Source: Pontixanthobacter sp. CEM42 (GTDB lineage: Bacteria > Pseudomonadota > Alphaproteobacteria > Sphingomonadales > Sphingomonadaceae). Taken from it: a stretch of DNA of 64,000 bases. Location: assembly GCF_017812015.1 (NCBI RefSeq), contig NZ_JADQTN010000001.1, positions 1 through 64,000 on the forward strand. The letters are read 5' to 3'. A model generated the notes under the pieces. The model worked only from the letters and a program-made list of their open reading frames with translations, had not been told where the DNA came from and ran no database searches. This document shows, piece after piece, positions 53,397 to 62,276 of the stretch (within the stretch, counting starts at the first letter, position 1; each line of letters starts with the position of its first letter). The position numbers and the translations under genes were made by a program.

Positions 53397-53795
53397 ATGG
53401 CTTTTCTCGGTAAGATTTTCACTTGGTGGAATGGTGCGACAATCGGCACGCTGCTGAACAGCTGGCGTACCGGTGAGAAGGTCGGCACTGACGCGCAGGG
53501 CAACACCTACTACCGCGCCAAAAAGACCAAGGAAGGCGCGCGTGAACGCCGCTGGGTCATCTATGAAGGTGCCAACGATGCCAGCCGGATTCCGGTTGAG
53601 TGGCACGGTTGGATGCATGGATCGTTCGACGACGTGCCCGAAAGCAACCTTCCTCCGGCAAAAATTTGGGAAGTGGATTACACACCCAACGCGACCGGTA
53701 CTGCGGATGCTTATCGCCCAGCAGGTGCATTGGAACGCGGCGGCAAGCGCGCGAAGGCAACCGGCGATTATGAAGCGTGGGCGCCGGATAGCTGA
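53397..53795 (+). CDS. NDUFA12-type complex I accessory subunit
   Basis: A 132-residue protein from ATG 53397 (AGAGG 7 bases before). It matches the B17.2/NDUFA12 family: FTWWNGATIGTLLNSWRTGE, VGTDAQGNTYYRAKKTKEGA, RRWVIYEGANDASRIPVEWH, WMHGSFDD. The protein attaches to the peripheral arm of NADH:quinone oxidoreductase in alphaproteobacteria and mitochondria. It is separate from the nuo operon, as usual in this class, and lies 2 bases before the DUF2155 gene. The upstream in-frame extension to 53301 has no ribosome site. Confidence 0.92.
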   Translation: MAFLGKIFTWWNGATIGTLLNSWRTGEKVGTDAQGNTYYRAKKTKEGARERRWVIYEGANDASRIPVEWHGWMHGSFDDVPESNLPPAKIWEVDYTPNATGTADAYRPAGALERGGKRAKATGDYEAWAPDS

Positions 53796-53797
53796 AC

Positions 53798-54340
53798 ATG
53801 ATTAGGCCGGTTCTCGCTTTGATTTCGGCGTTTGCGCTGGTGTCGTGTGGCGACAATGCGCAAATTGCGCCAGCAGCCGAAGAGACCGAAATTCCTGAGG
53901 AGTTGCAGGGCGGTGCCGTTGGTGCACCCGCCGATGGTGTGGAGCAGATTGGCACACCGATGGCTGAGCGCGTTGCGACTATTGGCGTACTCAACAAGCG
54001 CAACAATGTCTCGCAAGATCTGGAAATGAAGCCCGGTGAAGCGCGGCGGTTGGGGGACGTGATTATCCGTTTATCCGCCTGCGAGCGCACGCCGCCTTGG
54101 GAAATGCCGCGCCAGACCGGCGCCTTTGTGCAGGTTTTGGTAGAGAATAAAGAAGAAGAGGATAGCTGGCTGCGGATATTCTCCGGTTGGTTGTTCAAAG
54201 AGTCGCCGTCACTCAATGTGGTAGAACACCCGATCTATGACGTTTGGGTCAAAGATTGCGCAATGAGCTTCCCGGGCGGCAATGCGCCAGCACCTTCTGC
54301 ATCCGAACCAACATCGGAGCCTGAAGCCAACGAAGCATAG
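53798..54340 (+). CDS. DUF2155 lipoprotein
   Basis: A 180-residue protein with lipobox FALVSC (Cys17), then an acidic linker. The DUF2155 core begins ATIGVLNKRNNVSQDLEMKP and has GDVIIRLSACERTPPWEMP, FVQVLVENK and LFKESPSLNVVEHPIYDVWV, with two Cys that may pair. The tail after about residue 160 is a Pro/Ser/Glu-rich extension (APAPSASEPTSE). The gene pairs with the NDUFA12 gene in many alphaproteobacteria. Its last 106 bases are overlapped on the opposite strand by the 3' end of aat. Confidence 0.88.
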   Translation: MIRPVLALISAFALVSCGDNAQIAPAAEETEIPEELQGGAVGAPADGVEQIGTPMAERVATIGVLNKRNNVSQDLEMKPGEARRLGDVIIRLSACERTPPWEMPRQTGAFVQVLVENKEEEDSWLRIFSGWLFKESPSLNVVEHPIYDVWVKDCAMSFPGGNAPAPSASEPTSEPEANEA

Positions 54341-54954
54341 GCTTCTGGCAGCGTCATCGCGGCATCGCCGCGTGCGTCCTCGATCATTTTGACATAATCC
54401 GCTTGTGCCATTGCCACTGCGCCAAGCGAGGCAAGGTGGTCGGTCATGAATTGGCAATCGAGCACTTTAAAACCCGCATGACGCAGCATTGCGACCAGCC
54501 ATACCAGCGCGACTTTGGATGCATTGTCGGCGCGGCTGAACATGCTTTCGCCGCAAAAGACCTGATCAAAGCTCACGCCGTAAAGCCCGCCTACCAACTT
54601 GCCATCTAGCCAGCATTCGACCGATTGGGCGTGACCTAGATCGTTTAGCGCAGCGTAACTTGCGGCGATGCGGTGGCTGATCCAGCTTTCGGGATGATCG
54701 GGCCGCGGCTGCGCGCACGCCTCCACCACTTCAGCAAAGGCGGTGTCGCAGGTCACGCGGAACCGGTCCTGCCGAACTGCTTTGCGCAGTGATTTGCTCA
54801 TAGTGAATGCTTCGAGCGGAAACACTGCTCTCTCTCGCGGTTCGACCCAGAAAATCTCCGGATCATCGCGGCTATCGGCCATCGGGAAAATCCCGCTGCG
54901 ATAGGCCAGCAGTAGCATCTCTGACGGGATCAAGGGTGGGGCAGGCGCGTGCAT
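54235..54954 (-). CDS. aat: Leucyl/phenylalanyl-tRNA-protein transferase
   Basis: 239 residues from ATG 54954 (longer starts to 55020 lack family sequence). It attaches Leu or Phe to proteins with N-terminal Arg or Lys, marking them for ClpAP. Motifs: AYRSGIFPMADSRDDPEIFW, WVEPRERAVFPL, HPESWISHRI, GLYGVSFDQVFCGESMFS and DCQFMTDHLASLGA. The enzyme normally ends soon after that; here ~30 extra low-complexity residues (SDVGSDAEGAG...) are encoded opposite the end of the DUF2155 gene. This suggests the original stop was lost and translation now runs into the neighbour's antisense strand. Confidence 0.92.
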   Translation of the reverse strand: MHAPAPPLIPSEMLLLAYRSGIFPMADSRDDPEIFWVEPRERAVFPLEAFTMSKSLRKAVRQDRFRVTCDTAFAEVVEACAQPRPDHPESWISHRIAASYAALNDLGHAQSVECWLDGKLVGGLYGVSFDQVFCGESMFSRADNASKVALVWLVAMLRHAGFKVLDCQFMTDHLASLGAVAMAQADYVKMIEDARGDAAMTLPEAYASLASGSDVGSDAEGAGALPPGKLIAQSLTQTS

Positions 54955-55072
54955 TGCGGCGAACTCTAACGCGGGTGGGGCTGAGCGGCCAGCGCTACGT
55001 GCGCTCTCAATGTGGGCCAAGATTCAGCATTGCTTTGGAACCGACATCGCATTAGAGGCGCTGCTTGCCTGC

Positions 55073-55148
55073 AGGGGCGTAGCTCAGTTGGTAGAGCGTC
55101 GGTCTCCAAAACCGAAGGTCCAGAGTTCGAGTCTCTGTGCCCCTGCCA
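55073..55148 (+). tRNA. trnW: tRNA-Trp (anticodon CCA)
   Basis: A complete cloverleaf: acceptor AGGGGCG pairs with TGCCCCT, D arm GCTCAGTTGGTAGAGC, anticodon stem CGGTC-TCCAAAA-CCG region with CCA anticodon, T arm CAGAGTTCGAGTCTCTG, then G and encoded CCA. tRNA-Trp classically precedes secE-nusG; here a small gene and a symporter gene lie between. Confidence 0.97.
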
Positions 55149-55384
55149 GGTCCGTTAGGGCCGAAATCCAAGAAGCCAGACCATTTGGGTCTACTTCAAG
55201 GCATCAGGCGATTTTCCCGCAATTCCATATCTGATTGCCGCCTATGCGTGCGTGCCCATCGCGACAGCGCGTTCACCCATATGGCGAGTTTTCTGAACAT
55301 TTGGCAACATCTGCGTTCAGCGAACGCCAAGTCAGGCCGTGCTTAAGCAACGATAGAACGACACGCAGATGAAGGAGAATCATC

Positions 55385-55534
55385 ATGTCCGCACTGTCAT
55401 ATCGTAGCAGTCGCCCCGACCAATGGGCCCAGCCGCGTCCGTATAGCGATGCCTCGCACCGTTACATGAAGCACGGCGCAGTCCTGCCAATGGATCAACC
55501 CGGCTTTCTAGCGCGACTACTCGGCCTGCGCTGA
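55385..55534 (+). CDS. Small basic protein, 49 aa
   Basis: The frame starts MSALSYRSSRPDQWAQPRPY and ends FLARLLGLR. A strong AAGGAGA ribosome site lies 7 bases before the ATG, and a terminator follows 19 bases after the stop, so it is a compact transcription unit. It is rich in Arg, Pro, Ser and Tyr, with a short amphipathic helix (GFLARLLGL) at the C-terminus. No family is recognised. Expression level may be high given the ribosome site. Confidence 0.75.
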   Translation: MSALSYRSSRPDQWAQPRPYSDASHRYMKHGAVLPMDQPGFLARLLGLR

Positions 55535-55552
55535 TATCACCCCTTCGTCACG

Positions 55553-55585
55553 AAAAAGGGCCAGTCTCGCGACCGGCCCTTTTTT
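55553..55585. terminator. Bidirectional terminator
   Basis: GGGCC-A-GTC and GAC-C-GGCCC pair around TCGC, flanked by A5 on the left and T6 on the right. It serves the 49-aa gene on the plus strand and the symporter gene (ending 55605) on the minus strand. Confidence 0.88.
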
Positions 55586-55604
55586 GTTGGGTGGTTTCGA
55601 AACC

Positions 55605-57122
55605 TCAATACTCGTTGGGTTCTTCCGGTGTGTCAGCGAGATGGTCTTCACCAGCGTCCTTCTGGCCTTGTGCCAGCTTGAACACCACGCCCGAGAGTAA
55701 CGCCAGCGCCAGCAAGTTTGGCAGTGCCATCGCGGCGTTCGAAATATCGCCAAGACGCCACACCAATGTCAGGTCCTGATAGCTACCGATATAGATCGCC
55801 ACGCACCACAGAACCCGCCACGCCATATGCAGAATCTTTTCACCGCCGCGTGTCGAGCCGGGAATACGGTCATAAATGAACGTAATCGCGCGCTCGCCGT
55901 AATAGGACCACGTCAGCAGGGTCGTGAAGACGAACAGGATCAGCGCGATACTAGCGATCAGCGTCCCGATCGGGATTGAGCCGATCTCGACCGGGAATGC
56001 TGCACCGAACGCACCCGATGTCATGGCAAAGCCCTGCAAGTCCGAATTCCATGCATGAGCGACCGATTCACCGCCGCCGGTGAAATCACCTTGCACAGTC
56101 AGGATCACCAACGCAGTCATTGTACAGATTACAATAGTGTCGATGAAGGTACCCAGCATGGCCATGCGGCCCTGTTGCTCAGGATCATTGGTTTGAGCCA
56201 CAGCGTGGGCAATAGCAGTCGAGCCCTGACCCGCCTCGTTGGAGAACAAGCCGCGGGCAACACCTGCACGGATCGCGAGGATAATCGCCGCACCGATAAA
56301 GCCGCCGGTTGCGGCTTGCGGATTGAATGCACCATGGAAGATCAGACCGAATGTTGCGGGCAGATCACCGAAGTTCAGGATCAGTGCGATAATCGCCATC
56401 ACGATATAGGCGGCCGCCATAAACGGAACGACCTTCTCGGCGACTTTACCGATCGATTTGATCCCGCCGATGATCACGATGAAGACGAGTACAGCGACGA
56501 TCAGGCCGCCGATATATTCTTCAATACCGAACAGTTCGTTCAGGCCGTCTGCGACCGCGTTCGCCTGGATCGAGTTGCCCGTGACCAGCGCGGAGAACAG
56601 CGTGCCGAGGCAGAACAGAATTGCGAGCCATGTCCATTTCGGACCAAGGCCCATCATGATGTAGGTCATCGGGCCGCCGCGATACACACCATCGCTGGTC
56701 TTCTCACGATAGCGGATCGCCAGAGAACCTTCGGCAAAGGCGAGCGCCATACCGAATAGAGCGGTGATCCACATCCAGAAAATCGCACCCGGGCCGCCGA
56801 GCGCAATCGCGGTTGCGACACCGGCTAGGTTACCTGTACCGACCTGTCCCGAAAGGGCAGTTGATAGAGCGGCAAATGGCGAAATCTCACCATCACCAGA
56901 GCCTTTGCGGCTGGCAAACAGGCCTTTGAAAGCGCTGCCAAGTTTGCGGATCGGATAGAATTTCAGACCGACCATGATCCACAGGCCAATGCCCAGCAGG
57001 ATTATGGTCATGGGCGGGAAGGGTAGAACCTCCGCCCCGTTCCATGTGCCGACCCAAATAAAGTCGGATATGTTGGTGACGCGGTCAATCAGACTCATCG
57101 ACCCGGTTTCAGTAGCGGCCAT
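55605..57122 (-). CDS. Sodium:alanine symporter (AGCS family)
   Basis: 505 residues from ATG 57122, with GGGGGAG 9 bases upstream (an extra six residues from 57140 are unlikely). About ten helices carry the AGCS signatures ALSGQVGTGNLAGVATAIAL, GGPGAIFWMWITALFGMA, GVYRGGPMTYIM and ARGLFSNEAGQGSTAIAHA. It imports alanine or glycine with sodium. The C-terminus is acidic and cytoplasmic. It is divergent from secE across a ~290-base gap that holds the promoters of both but no gene. Confidence 0.93.
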   Translation of the reverse strand: MAATETGSMSLIDRVTNISDFIWVGTWNGAEVLPFPPMTIILLGIGLWIMVGLKFYPIRKLGSAFKGLFASRKGSGDGEISPFAALSTALSGQVGTGNLAGVATAIALGGPGAIFWMWITALFGMALAFAEGSLAIRYREKTSDGVYRGGPMTYIMMGLGPKWTWLAILFCLGTLFSALVTGNSIQANAVADGLNELFGIEEYIGGLIVAVLVFIVIIGGIKSIGKVAEKVVPFMAAAYIVMAIIALILNFGDLPATFGLIFHGAFNPQAATGGFIGAAIILAIRAGVARGLFSNEAGQGSTAIAHAVAQTNDPEQQGRMAMLGTFIDTIVICTMTALVILTVQGDFTGGGESVAHAWNSDLQGFAMTSGAFGAAFPVEIGSIPIGTLIASIALILFVFTTLLTWSYYGERAITFIYDRIPGSTRGGEKILHMAWRVLWCVAIYIGSYQDLTLVWRLGDISNAAMALPNLLALALLSGVVFKLAQGQKDAGEDHLADTPEEPNEY

Positions 57123-57410
57123 TATCTGGCTCCCCCTCATGCAAATTTGCAGTAATATCCCTCAAGGCTTTAGCCCTAAGCGGCGCACGCTAGTGCGGTC
57201 TGCGCAGCATGGCTAGAGCAAAAACCGCGTGAAATAGCGCCCATATCTCTGGCCGCATCTCTATCTTGCTTTTGCAACCACTCGCGCCTAGACGAATCGC
57301 GTCTTCCGACATTTGTTGGTGTTACAGCCCCTCCCAGACTTGAACTGGGGCGGCGATATCCCCATTCCGGAAGAGACTAGATTTTAGATTGAGTAGCGAA
57401 AGCAGGCATC

Positions 57411-57617
57411 ATGGCCGAAAAAGAGAAGAAGACCTCACCAGCGGAATTTTTCCGTCAGGTGCAGACGGAAACCAGCAAGGTTGTCTGGCCCACGCGGCAG
57501 GAAACCATCACAACCGCGATCTTCGTTGGTATTATGATGGTGATTCTCTCGCTGTTCTTCCTTGGCATCGACACCGTGTTCGGTTCGGTGGTGACGTGGC
57601 TGCTTAGCCTCGCTTGA
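57411..57617 (+). CDS. secE: Preprotein translocase subunit SecE
   Basis: A 68-residue single-helix SecE: SPAEFFRQVQTETSKVVWPT with RQETITTAIF, the conserved amphipathic helix and hinge, then the membrane helix (about 38-60). It clamps the SecY channel in the inner membrane. It is followed after 65 bases by nusG, as in nearly all bacteria. Confidence 0.96.
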   Translation: MAEKEKKTSPAEFFRQVQTETSKVVWPTRQETITTAIFVGIMMVILSLFFLGIDTVFGSVVTWLLSLA

Positions 57618-57682
57618 TTTGAGCGCTTAATTTTGGGTCGGTACGCCGGCTGCACACATAATTTTCTGACAGGACGTAATTG

Positions 57683-58219
57683 ATGGCTCGCTGGTATATC
57701 ATCCACGCTTATTCGGGTTTCGAGAACAAGGTTCGCGATGCGATCATTTCTGAAGCCGAACGCCTTGGCCTGTCCGACGGTGTCGAAGAAGTCGAAGTGC
57801 CGACAGAAACGATCACCGAGGTAAAGCGCGGCAAAAAGGTTCAGACCGAGCGCAAATTTATGCCGGGCTATGTCCTCGCTAAGCTGCAAATGACCGATGA
57901 TGTCTATCACTTGGTCAAGAACACGCCGAAAGTCACCGGCTTTCTGGGCGCGAACAACAAGCCACAGCCAATTTCCGAAGCCGAAGCGGCTCGCTATTTC
58001 GGCGGTGTCGAAGAAGCCAAGTCTGCTCCGAAAAAGCAGATCCATGTCGATTACGAAATCGGCGATTCGGTCAAAGTGCTCGACGGTCCATTCGCCAGCT
58101 TCAACGGCGTGGTCGAGGAACTGGACTTTGACAAAGCCAAGGTCAAAGTCAGCGTGTCGATCTTTGGCCGCGCGACTCCGGTCGAGCTGGAATTCGAACA
58201 GGTCGAACTGTCGAAGTAA
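57683..58219 (+). CDS. nusG: Transcription termination/antitermination factor NusG
   Basis: 178 residues from ATG 57683 with an AGGA site upstream. The NGN domain (1-~115) has ARWYIIHAYSGFENKVRDAI and RKFMPGYVLAKLQMTD; the KOW domain (about 125-178) has VDYEIGDSVKVLDGPFASFN and SIFGRATPVELEFEQVEL. It binds RNA polymerase and Rho or S10. A terminator 24 bases later ends the secE-nusG unit, so rplK is transcribed separately. Confidence 0.97.
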   Translation: MARWYIIHAYSGFENKVRDAIISEAERLGLSDGVEEVEVPTETITEVKRGKKVQTERKFMPGYVLAKLQMTDDVYHLVKNTPKVTGFLGANNKPQPISEAEAARYFGGVEEAKSAPKKQIHVDYEIGDSVKVLDGPFASFNGVVEELDFDKAKVKVSVSIFGRATPVELEFEQVELSK

Positions 58220-58242
58220 GGCTGGCGTTACCGCAAACGATC

Positions 58243-58275
58243 AAAAGGGCTTCGGTGCGAACCGGGGCCCTTTTT
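58243..58275 (+). terminator. Terminator after nusG
   Basis: AAAAGGGC ... GCCCTTTTT, with an inner TTCGG/CCGG-type stem around TGCGA, followed by five T residues. It lies 24 bases after the nusG stop. Confidence 0.88.
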
Positions 58276-58305
58276 CGTTCGGGACGTTTCGTTGAGTTGA
58301 TTTGC

Positions 58306-59136
58306 TCAAAGTGGCCAGAATGGCTCGCCAGCGCGGGCCTGCATGAACAGAAACGTGGCGAGCGCGATCTGTACCGCAGTTACGCCTAGCACTACGGCCA
58401 GTCCATTCCAGCGGAAGCGGTCTGCGATCCATCCGGCAAAGGGGATGGTCTGGATCATATGCATACTGACGAAGTGCGCGGGACGTAGATCGCCATATTC
58501 TCTGGACCAGCCAAAGAACGGCACGACCTCACCGCCTCCTGTCAATGGCGCTCCGACATAGCGGCTGGTGCTCGACATGTAGAAGCCGAAGATCACGGTC
58601 GTGATAAAGGCGGTGGTCAGCCCGACAATCGAACCCAGCCATAGGCCGCGTCGTGATCGGTCGGCTTTGCGCCAAATCTGCCAGGCGATCGCCACTGCGA
58701 TTGTCATCAGTAAGACTGCACCCAGTCCCATCAGTCCGTACATTGCCTGTTCGAATGGGCCGTCAAAATTGAAATGGGAACGGACGCCGCGTGCGGCCTG
58801 TGTGTTGAGATATACAAACTCGAACACCAGCCCAAGGCCGGCAAGATATGCGAATATCTTCAGCAACGGTCCTGTGCGGGTCTCACGCGGTACTTGCTGG
58901 GCCAAGATCGCCAGCGTCACAAAATGCACCACGAAAGAGATGTTGAACTTCTGCGGCTTGGTCCACACCGAAGCGCTGTCGAGGATGCGCGAGTCCATGA
59001 TCCAAGCTGGCAGAAACACCAGAAATGCCGCGCCCATGAACAGCGCGAAGGACAGTAGCAGCCTGGTCAGCGGATCATTGTCCAACTGACGCATGAGCGG
59101 CATCCACATTACGGGAGTGTTCGTATCGCGGCTCAT
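58306..59136 (-). CDS. Seven-helix membrane protein, unknown function
   Basis: A 276-residue protein with hydrophobic segments at about 25-45, 65-80, 90-110, 130-155, 165-185, 218-235 and 245-265. Motifs SVWTKPQKFNISFVVHFVTL, VYLNTQAARGVRSHFN and PAHFVSMHMIQTIPFAGWI contain several membrane-embedded His. It overlaps the upstream ABA4-like gene by 4 bases (ATGA), so the two are coupled. The family is not named with confidence; His placement hints at a cofactor-binding membrane protein. Confidence 0.75.
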   Translation of the reverse strand: MSRDTNTPVMWMPLMRQLDNDPLTRLLLSFALFMGAAFLVFLPAWIMDSRILDSASVWTKPQKFNISFVVHFVTLAILAQQVPRETRTGPLLKIFAYLAGLGLVFEFVYLNTQAARGVRSHFNFDGPFEQAMYGLMGLGAVLLMTIAVAIAWQIWRKADRSRRGLWLGSIVGLTTAFITTVIFGFYMSSTSRYVGAPLTGGGEVVPFFGWSREYGDLRPAHFVSMHMIQTIPFAGWIADRFRWNGLAVVLGVTAVQIALATFLFMQARAGEPFWPL

Positions 59137-59603
59137 TGATGCAGGCCCTCGGCTGGCGTGTTGTCACTTTGCTGGGCCGAGCGGAAATAGCCCACACGCA
59201 TGACCATAAACAGCGCCAGACCAAGTGGTCCGGCCATGAATGTCGCCAACAGGATTGGTGCTTGGAGGAGACGGCTTATGCCGACCTTGTCCGCCTGCAC
59301 AGCGATCCAGCCGCCAATGAACAGATCGAACGCCAGATAATGCACCCAACCGGCAAGCAGTGCCCAGTCATTGGAAAGTAGTGTTTTGACTTCCGCGAGA
59401 GAGCCAAATCCGCCGCCCTCGACAGTCAAGATGTAAGACATTGCGAGGCCCGAATAGAGCAGGCTCAGCCCGAGTGGGATCACATAGCGTGGCACAAACA
59501 GCAGAGCAGGCCATCGGCGCGGGAGGAAGATAAGAATAACCCAGCCAAGCATCGCCGCTTGCCCGGCCCAACCGAAAAGCTGTTCAGGCACCATTGTCGT
59601 CAT
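59133..59603 (-). CDS. ABA4-like (DUF4281) membrane protein
   Basis: A 156-residue four-helix membrane protein with WVHYLAFDLFIGGWIAVQAD and APILLATFMAGPLGLALFMV, the ABA4-like signature. In plants ABA4 acts in neoxanthin formation; bacterial members have no assigned role. Sphingomonads make carotenoids, but no carotenoid gene is adjacent. Met4 is an alternative start. It forms an overlapping pair with the seven-helix gene downstream. Confidence 0.85.
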   Translation of the reverse strand: MTTMVPEQLFGWAGQAAMLGWVILIFLPRRWPALLFVPRYVIPLGLSLLYSGLAMSYILTVEGGGFGSLAEVKTLLSNDWALLAGWVHYLAFDLFIGGWIAVQADKVGISRLLQAPILLATFMAGPLGLALFMVMRVGYFRSAQQSDNTPAEGLHQ

Positions 59604-59698
59604 TTCCCCCTCGAGTTTGGCGAGGGTAGGAACAGGTGTTCGCGTTGTCTAGCGATCCTTGCGGTGCCGCGATATCGGGAACGGCGCAATACGTCCTC

Positions 59699-60118
59699 TC
59701 AAAGACCTTTTGAAACGCAGGCAGCGTCAATCACTTTGAACCAAGCGGTCTTATAGCGCGGTACTTTCCATTTCAGTTCGGTCATTTGCCACTCGCGCTC
59801 GAGTTTGCCGTCCTTGTCATAGCTCTTCCACGCCAGAGTGGCTTGGCGAACGTAGAGACGCGCTCCTTCAGAATGTTCGGTTTCGGTTGTGCCGCAAAGC
59901 GCAGCAATCATATGTTCGCTGCGGTTGCCGCTGACATTGCTGATTTTGACGGGGATGATCAGAGCGTCTGCCGTCATGCCCTCCAGTCGCTGGCTTTTCA
60001 CCGTGTCGAGATCAACTGTATAGGTGGCTCTGTTTATGGTCGTCTCGAATGTGCCAGCAAAGCTGGCAGTCGGCGTAACGATCAACGCTATGCCGGTGAG
60101 TAGTGAGAGTCTCCGCAT
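59699..60118 (-). CDS. Secreted beta-rich protein, unknown function
   Basis: 139 residues from ATG 60118 (AAGGGGC upstream; the longer frame from 60169 puts polar residues before the signal peptide). Signal peptide about 1-21 (TPTASFA|G). The mature part has ATYTVDLDTVKSQRLEG, VKISNVSGNRSEHMIAALCG and REWQMTELKWKVPRYKTAWF, with two Cys that may pair. Not a recognised family. Confidence 0.7.
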   Translation of the reverse strand: MRRLSLLTGIALIVTPTASFAGTFETTINRATYTVDLDTVKSQRLEGMTADALIIPVKISNVSGNRSEHMIAALCGTTETEHSEGARLYVRQATLAWKSYDKDGKLEREWQMTELKWKVPRYKTAWFKVIDAACVSKGL

Positions 60119-60197
60119 TTCTTGCCCCTTCTTTCGCGCGAAATCTAGGCGGATAAAGGTGGAAGTCAATTAACAGCCGAAGTTTGGATAGAAGGCA

Positions 60198-60872
60198 CTA
60201 ACTTGCCTTGCGCTTCCGTTTCGCTTTTCCGCCGCCGCGCATCTTTTCCAGTTCAGCGTCTACCGAGGCTTCGCGCTGCATTGAGGCGATTTCGGCTTCG
60301 ACCGAGGCATTCGACTTGGCGGTTGCGGGCTGATCGCCGAGCGAGTGATCAACGCGGCGTTCCAGATTGGCGATGCGGTCCATGCGCTTGTCGGTCGTGC
60401 TGTCCTTCGCAGCGATGGACGATCCGGAACTCCGACCGGCCGCGTCGTGCGCTTCTTGCTCGCGCAATTGTGCGTTTGTTTCGTCCAACTTGGCTTTCAG
60501 CGCTTCCAATGCGCTTTCAGCGTCGGCAATGTCATCGCCAAGTTTTGCTGCTTCGACCTTCTGCTCTTCGGCCTGTTGCTTAGTATCCTCACGCGCGAGT
60601 AGTGCAGAGCGGGCAAGGTCTTCGCGATCATGATCCATCGCGACTTTGGCTTTATCCGACCAGCTTTTCGCATCATCTGCCAGCTTCTTCGCAGTTGCTG
60701 CGGCGCGGTCTTTTTCGCGGGTCAGCTTGGCAATCTCACCATGAAGCGAAATATCCGCCTCTTCGATTTCCTTGCGCAGCAGCCGCAGCATCTTCACCGG
60801 GTTCGAGGCCTTCTCCACCATCGTGGTGACATTGCTCGATACCAATTCTCTGACTTGAACGACAATCCGCAT
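60198..60872 (-). CDS. pspA: PspA/IM30-family protein
   Basis: A 224-residue helical coiled-coil protein. The start VRELVSSNVTTMVEKASNPV and KMLRLLRKEIEEADISLHGE matches PspA, followed by long heptad stretches (TREKDRAAATAKKLADDAKS, KVEAAKLGDDIADAESALEA) and a basic tail (GGGKAKRKRKAS). PspA coats stressed inner membrane. No pspB, pspC or pspF gene is adjacent. The gene is divergent from rplK. Confidence 0.88.
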   Translation of the reverse strand: MRIVVQVRELVSSNVTTMVEKASNPVKMLRLLRKEIEEADISLHGEIAKLTREKDRAAATAKKLADDAKSWSDKAKVAMDHDREDLARSALLAREDTKQQAEEQKVEAAKLGDDIADAESALEALKAKLDETNAQLREQEAHDAAGRSSGSSIAAKDSTTDKRMDRIANLERRVDHSLGDQPATAKSNASVEAEIASMQREASVDAELEKMRGGGKAKRKRKAS

Positions 60873-61055
60873 GATATTTCAGTCCCTAAACTTCGGAATA
60901 TCCGAAAGAATTAGGCACCGTGTATTAAATTTGGGTGATTGAGGCAACGGACGGCTTTTACTTGCATTTCCCCCGCAAAACGCTATCAGCGCGCCTTCCC
61001 GAAAGGGAACTCGTGCGGGAGACGGATTTATCCGTTGTTTGACCGCTTAACATGA

Positions 61056-61081
61056 TCCTTCGACACGCTCAGGACGAGCGG
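61056..61081. repeat. REP-like intergenic element
   Basis: TCCTTCGACACGCTCAGGAC followed by GAGCGG, an imperfect palindrome (TCCT ... AGGA) of a type that recurs between genes in sphingomonad genomes. It lies upstream of rplK in the 240-base gap after pspA. Only one copy is seen here. Confidence 0.4.
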
Positions 61082-61112
61082 GCGGGGGAGACAGTGTGAA
61101 AGGAGGCCTCTC

Positions 61113-61541
61113 ATGGCCAAGAAGATTGACGGCTATATTAAGCTGCAAGTGCCCGCGGGTACTGCAAACCCATCACCACCGATCGGCCCTGCATTGGGTC
61201 AGCGCGGCGTGAACATCATGGAATTCTGTAAGGCGTTTAACGCGGCGACACAGGACCTTGAAAAGAACGCTCCGATCCCGACGACTATCACAGTCTATGC
61301 GGACCGTTCGTTCAGCTTCACATTCAAAAGCCCGCCAGCGAGCTACATGATCAAGAAAGCTGCCAAGCTGAAGAAGGGTTCTAGCGAGCCGGGCAAAGTT
61401 GTTGGCGGCACTATCAAGCGCAGCGCGGTTAAAGAAATCGCCGAAGCCAAGATGGCTGACCTCAACGCAAACGATATCGATCAGGCTATGAAAATCATCG
61501 AAGGCTCCGTGCGTTCGATGGGCCTTGAAGTGGAGGGCTGA
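61113..61541 (+). CDS. rplK: Ribosomal protein L11
   Basis: 142 residues, family length. Signatures: [56 protein letters not shown] and [19 protein letters not shown]. It binds the GTPase-associated region of 23S rRNA. GGAGG precedes the ATG. It forms an operon with rplA, which starts 4 bases after the stop. Confidence 0.98.
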   Translation: MAKKIDGYIKLQVPAGTANPSPPIGPALGQRGVNIMEFCKAFNAATQDLEKNAPIPTTITVYADRSFSFTFKSPPASYMIKKAAKLKKGSSEPGKVVGGTIKRSAVKEIAEAKMADLNANDIDQAMKIIEGSVRSMGLEVEG

Positions 61542-61545
61542 ACCG

Positions 61546-62241
61546 ATGGCTAAACTGACAAAAGCACAAAAAGTCCGCGCCGAAATGGACCGCGAAAAAC
61601 TCTATGGTGTTGACGATGCAATCGCGACATTGCGTGAGCACGCCAGCAAGAAATTCGACGAAACTGTCGAACTCGCCATCAATCTTGGTGTTGACCCACG
61701 CCACGCAGACCAAATGGTTCGCGGCATGGTCGCTCTGCCATCGGGCACGGGTAAAGACGTCAAAGTTGCTGTGTTCGCACGCGGCGACAATGCCGACAAA
61801 GCCACTGCTGCTGGTGCTGATAAAGTTGGCGCAGAAGATCTGATGGAAGACATGCAGGCCGGTAACCTCGACTATGACCGCGTGATTGCTACGCCGGACA
61901 TGATGGGTGTTGTGGGCCGTCTCGGTAAGGTTCTGGGTCCCAAAGGCCTGATGCCAAACCCGAAGTTGGGCACTGTCACTCCTAACGTGGAACAAGCCGT
62001 GAAGGACGCCAAAGGCGGCCAGGTTGAATTCCGCGTCGAGAAGAACGGCATCGTTCACACCGGCATCGGAAAAATGTCGTTCAAGGACGGCGATATCAAA
62101 ACCAACTTCGAAGCGCTGACTCAGGCTATCGTGAAAGCGAAGCCATCGGGTTCGAAGGGCAAATATGTGAAGAAGGTCTCGCTGACCTCGACCATGGGCC
62201 CAGGTCTAAAAATCGACCTCGCGGAGATCGAAGGCGCGTAA
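61546..62241 (+). CDS. rplA: Ribosomal protein L1
   Basis: 231 residues from ATG 61546, with GGAGG 7 bases upstream. Signatures: [50 protein letters not shown] and the closing [14 protein letters not shown]. It forms the L1 stalk and, in most bacteria, represses its own operon by binding the rplK leader. A terminator follows; rplJ and rplL do not follow, so the usual string is broken here. Confidence 0.98.
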   Translation: MAKLTKAQKVRAEMDREKLYGVDDAIATLREHASKKFDETVELAINLGVDPRHADQMVRGMVALPSGTGKDVKVAVFARGDNADKATAAGADKVGAEDLMEDMQAGNLDYDRVIATPDMMGVVGRLGKVLGPKGLMPNPKLGTVTPNVEQAVKDAKGGQVEFRVEKNGIVHTGIGKMSFKDGDIKTNFEALTQAIVKAKPSGSKGKYVKKVSLTSTMGPGLKIDLAEIEGA

Positions 62242-62276
62242 GTCTACGCTGTCCTACAAGGCAAGAATTTGAGAAG

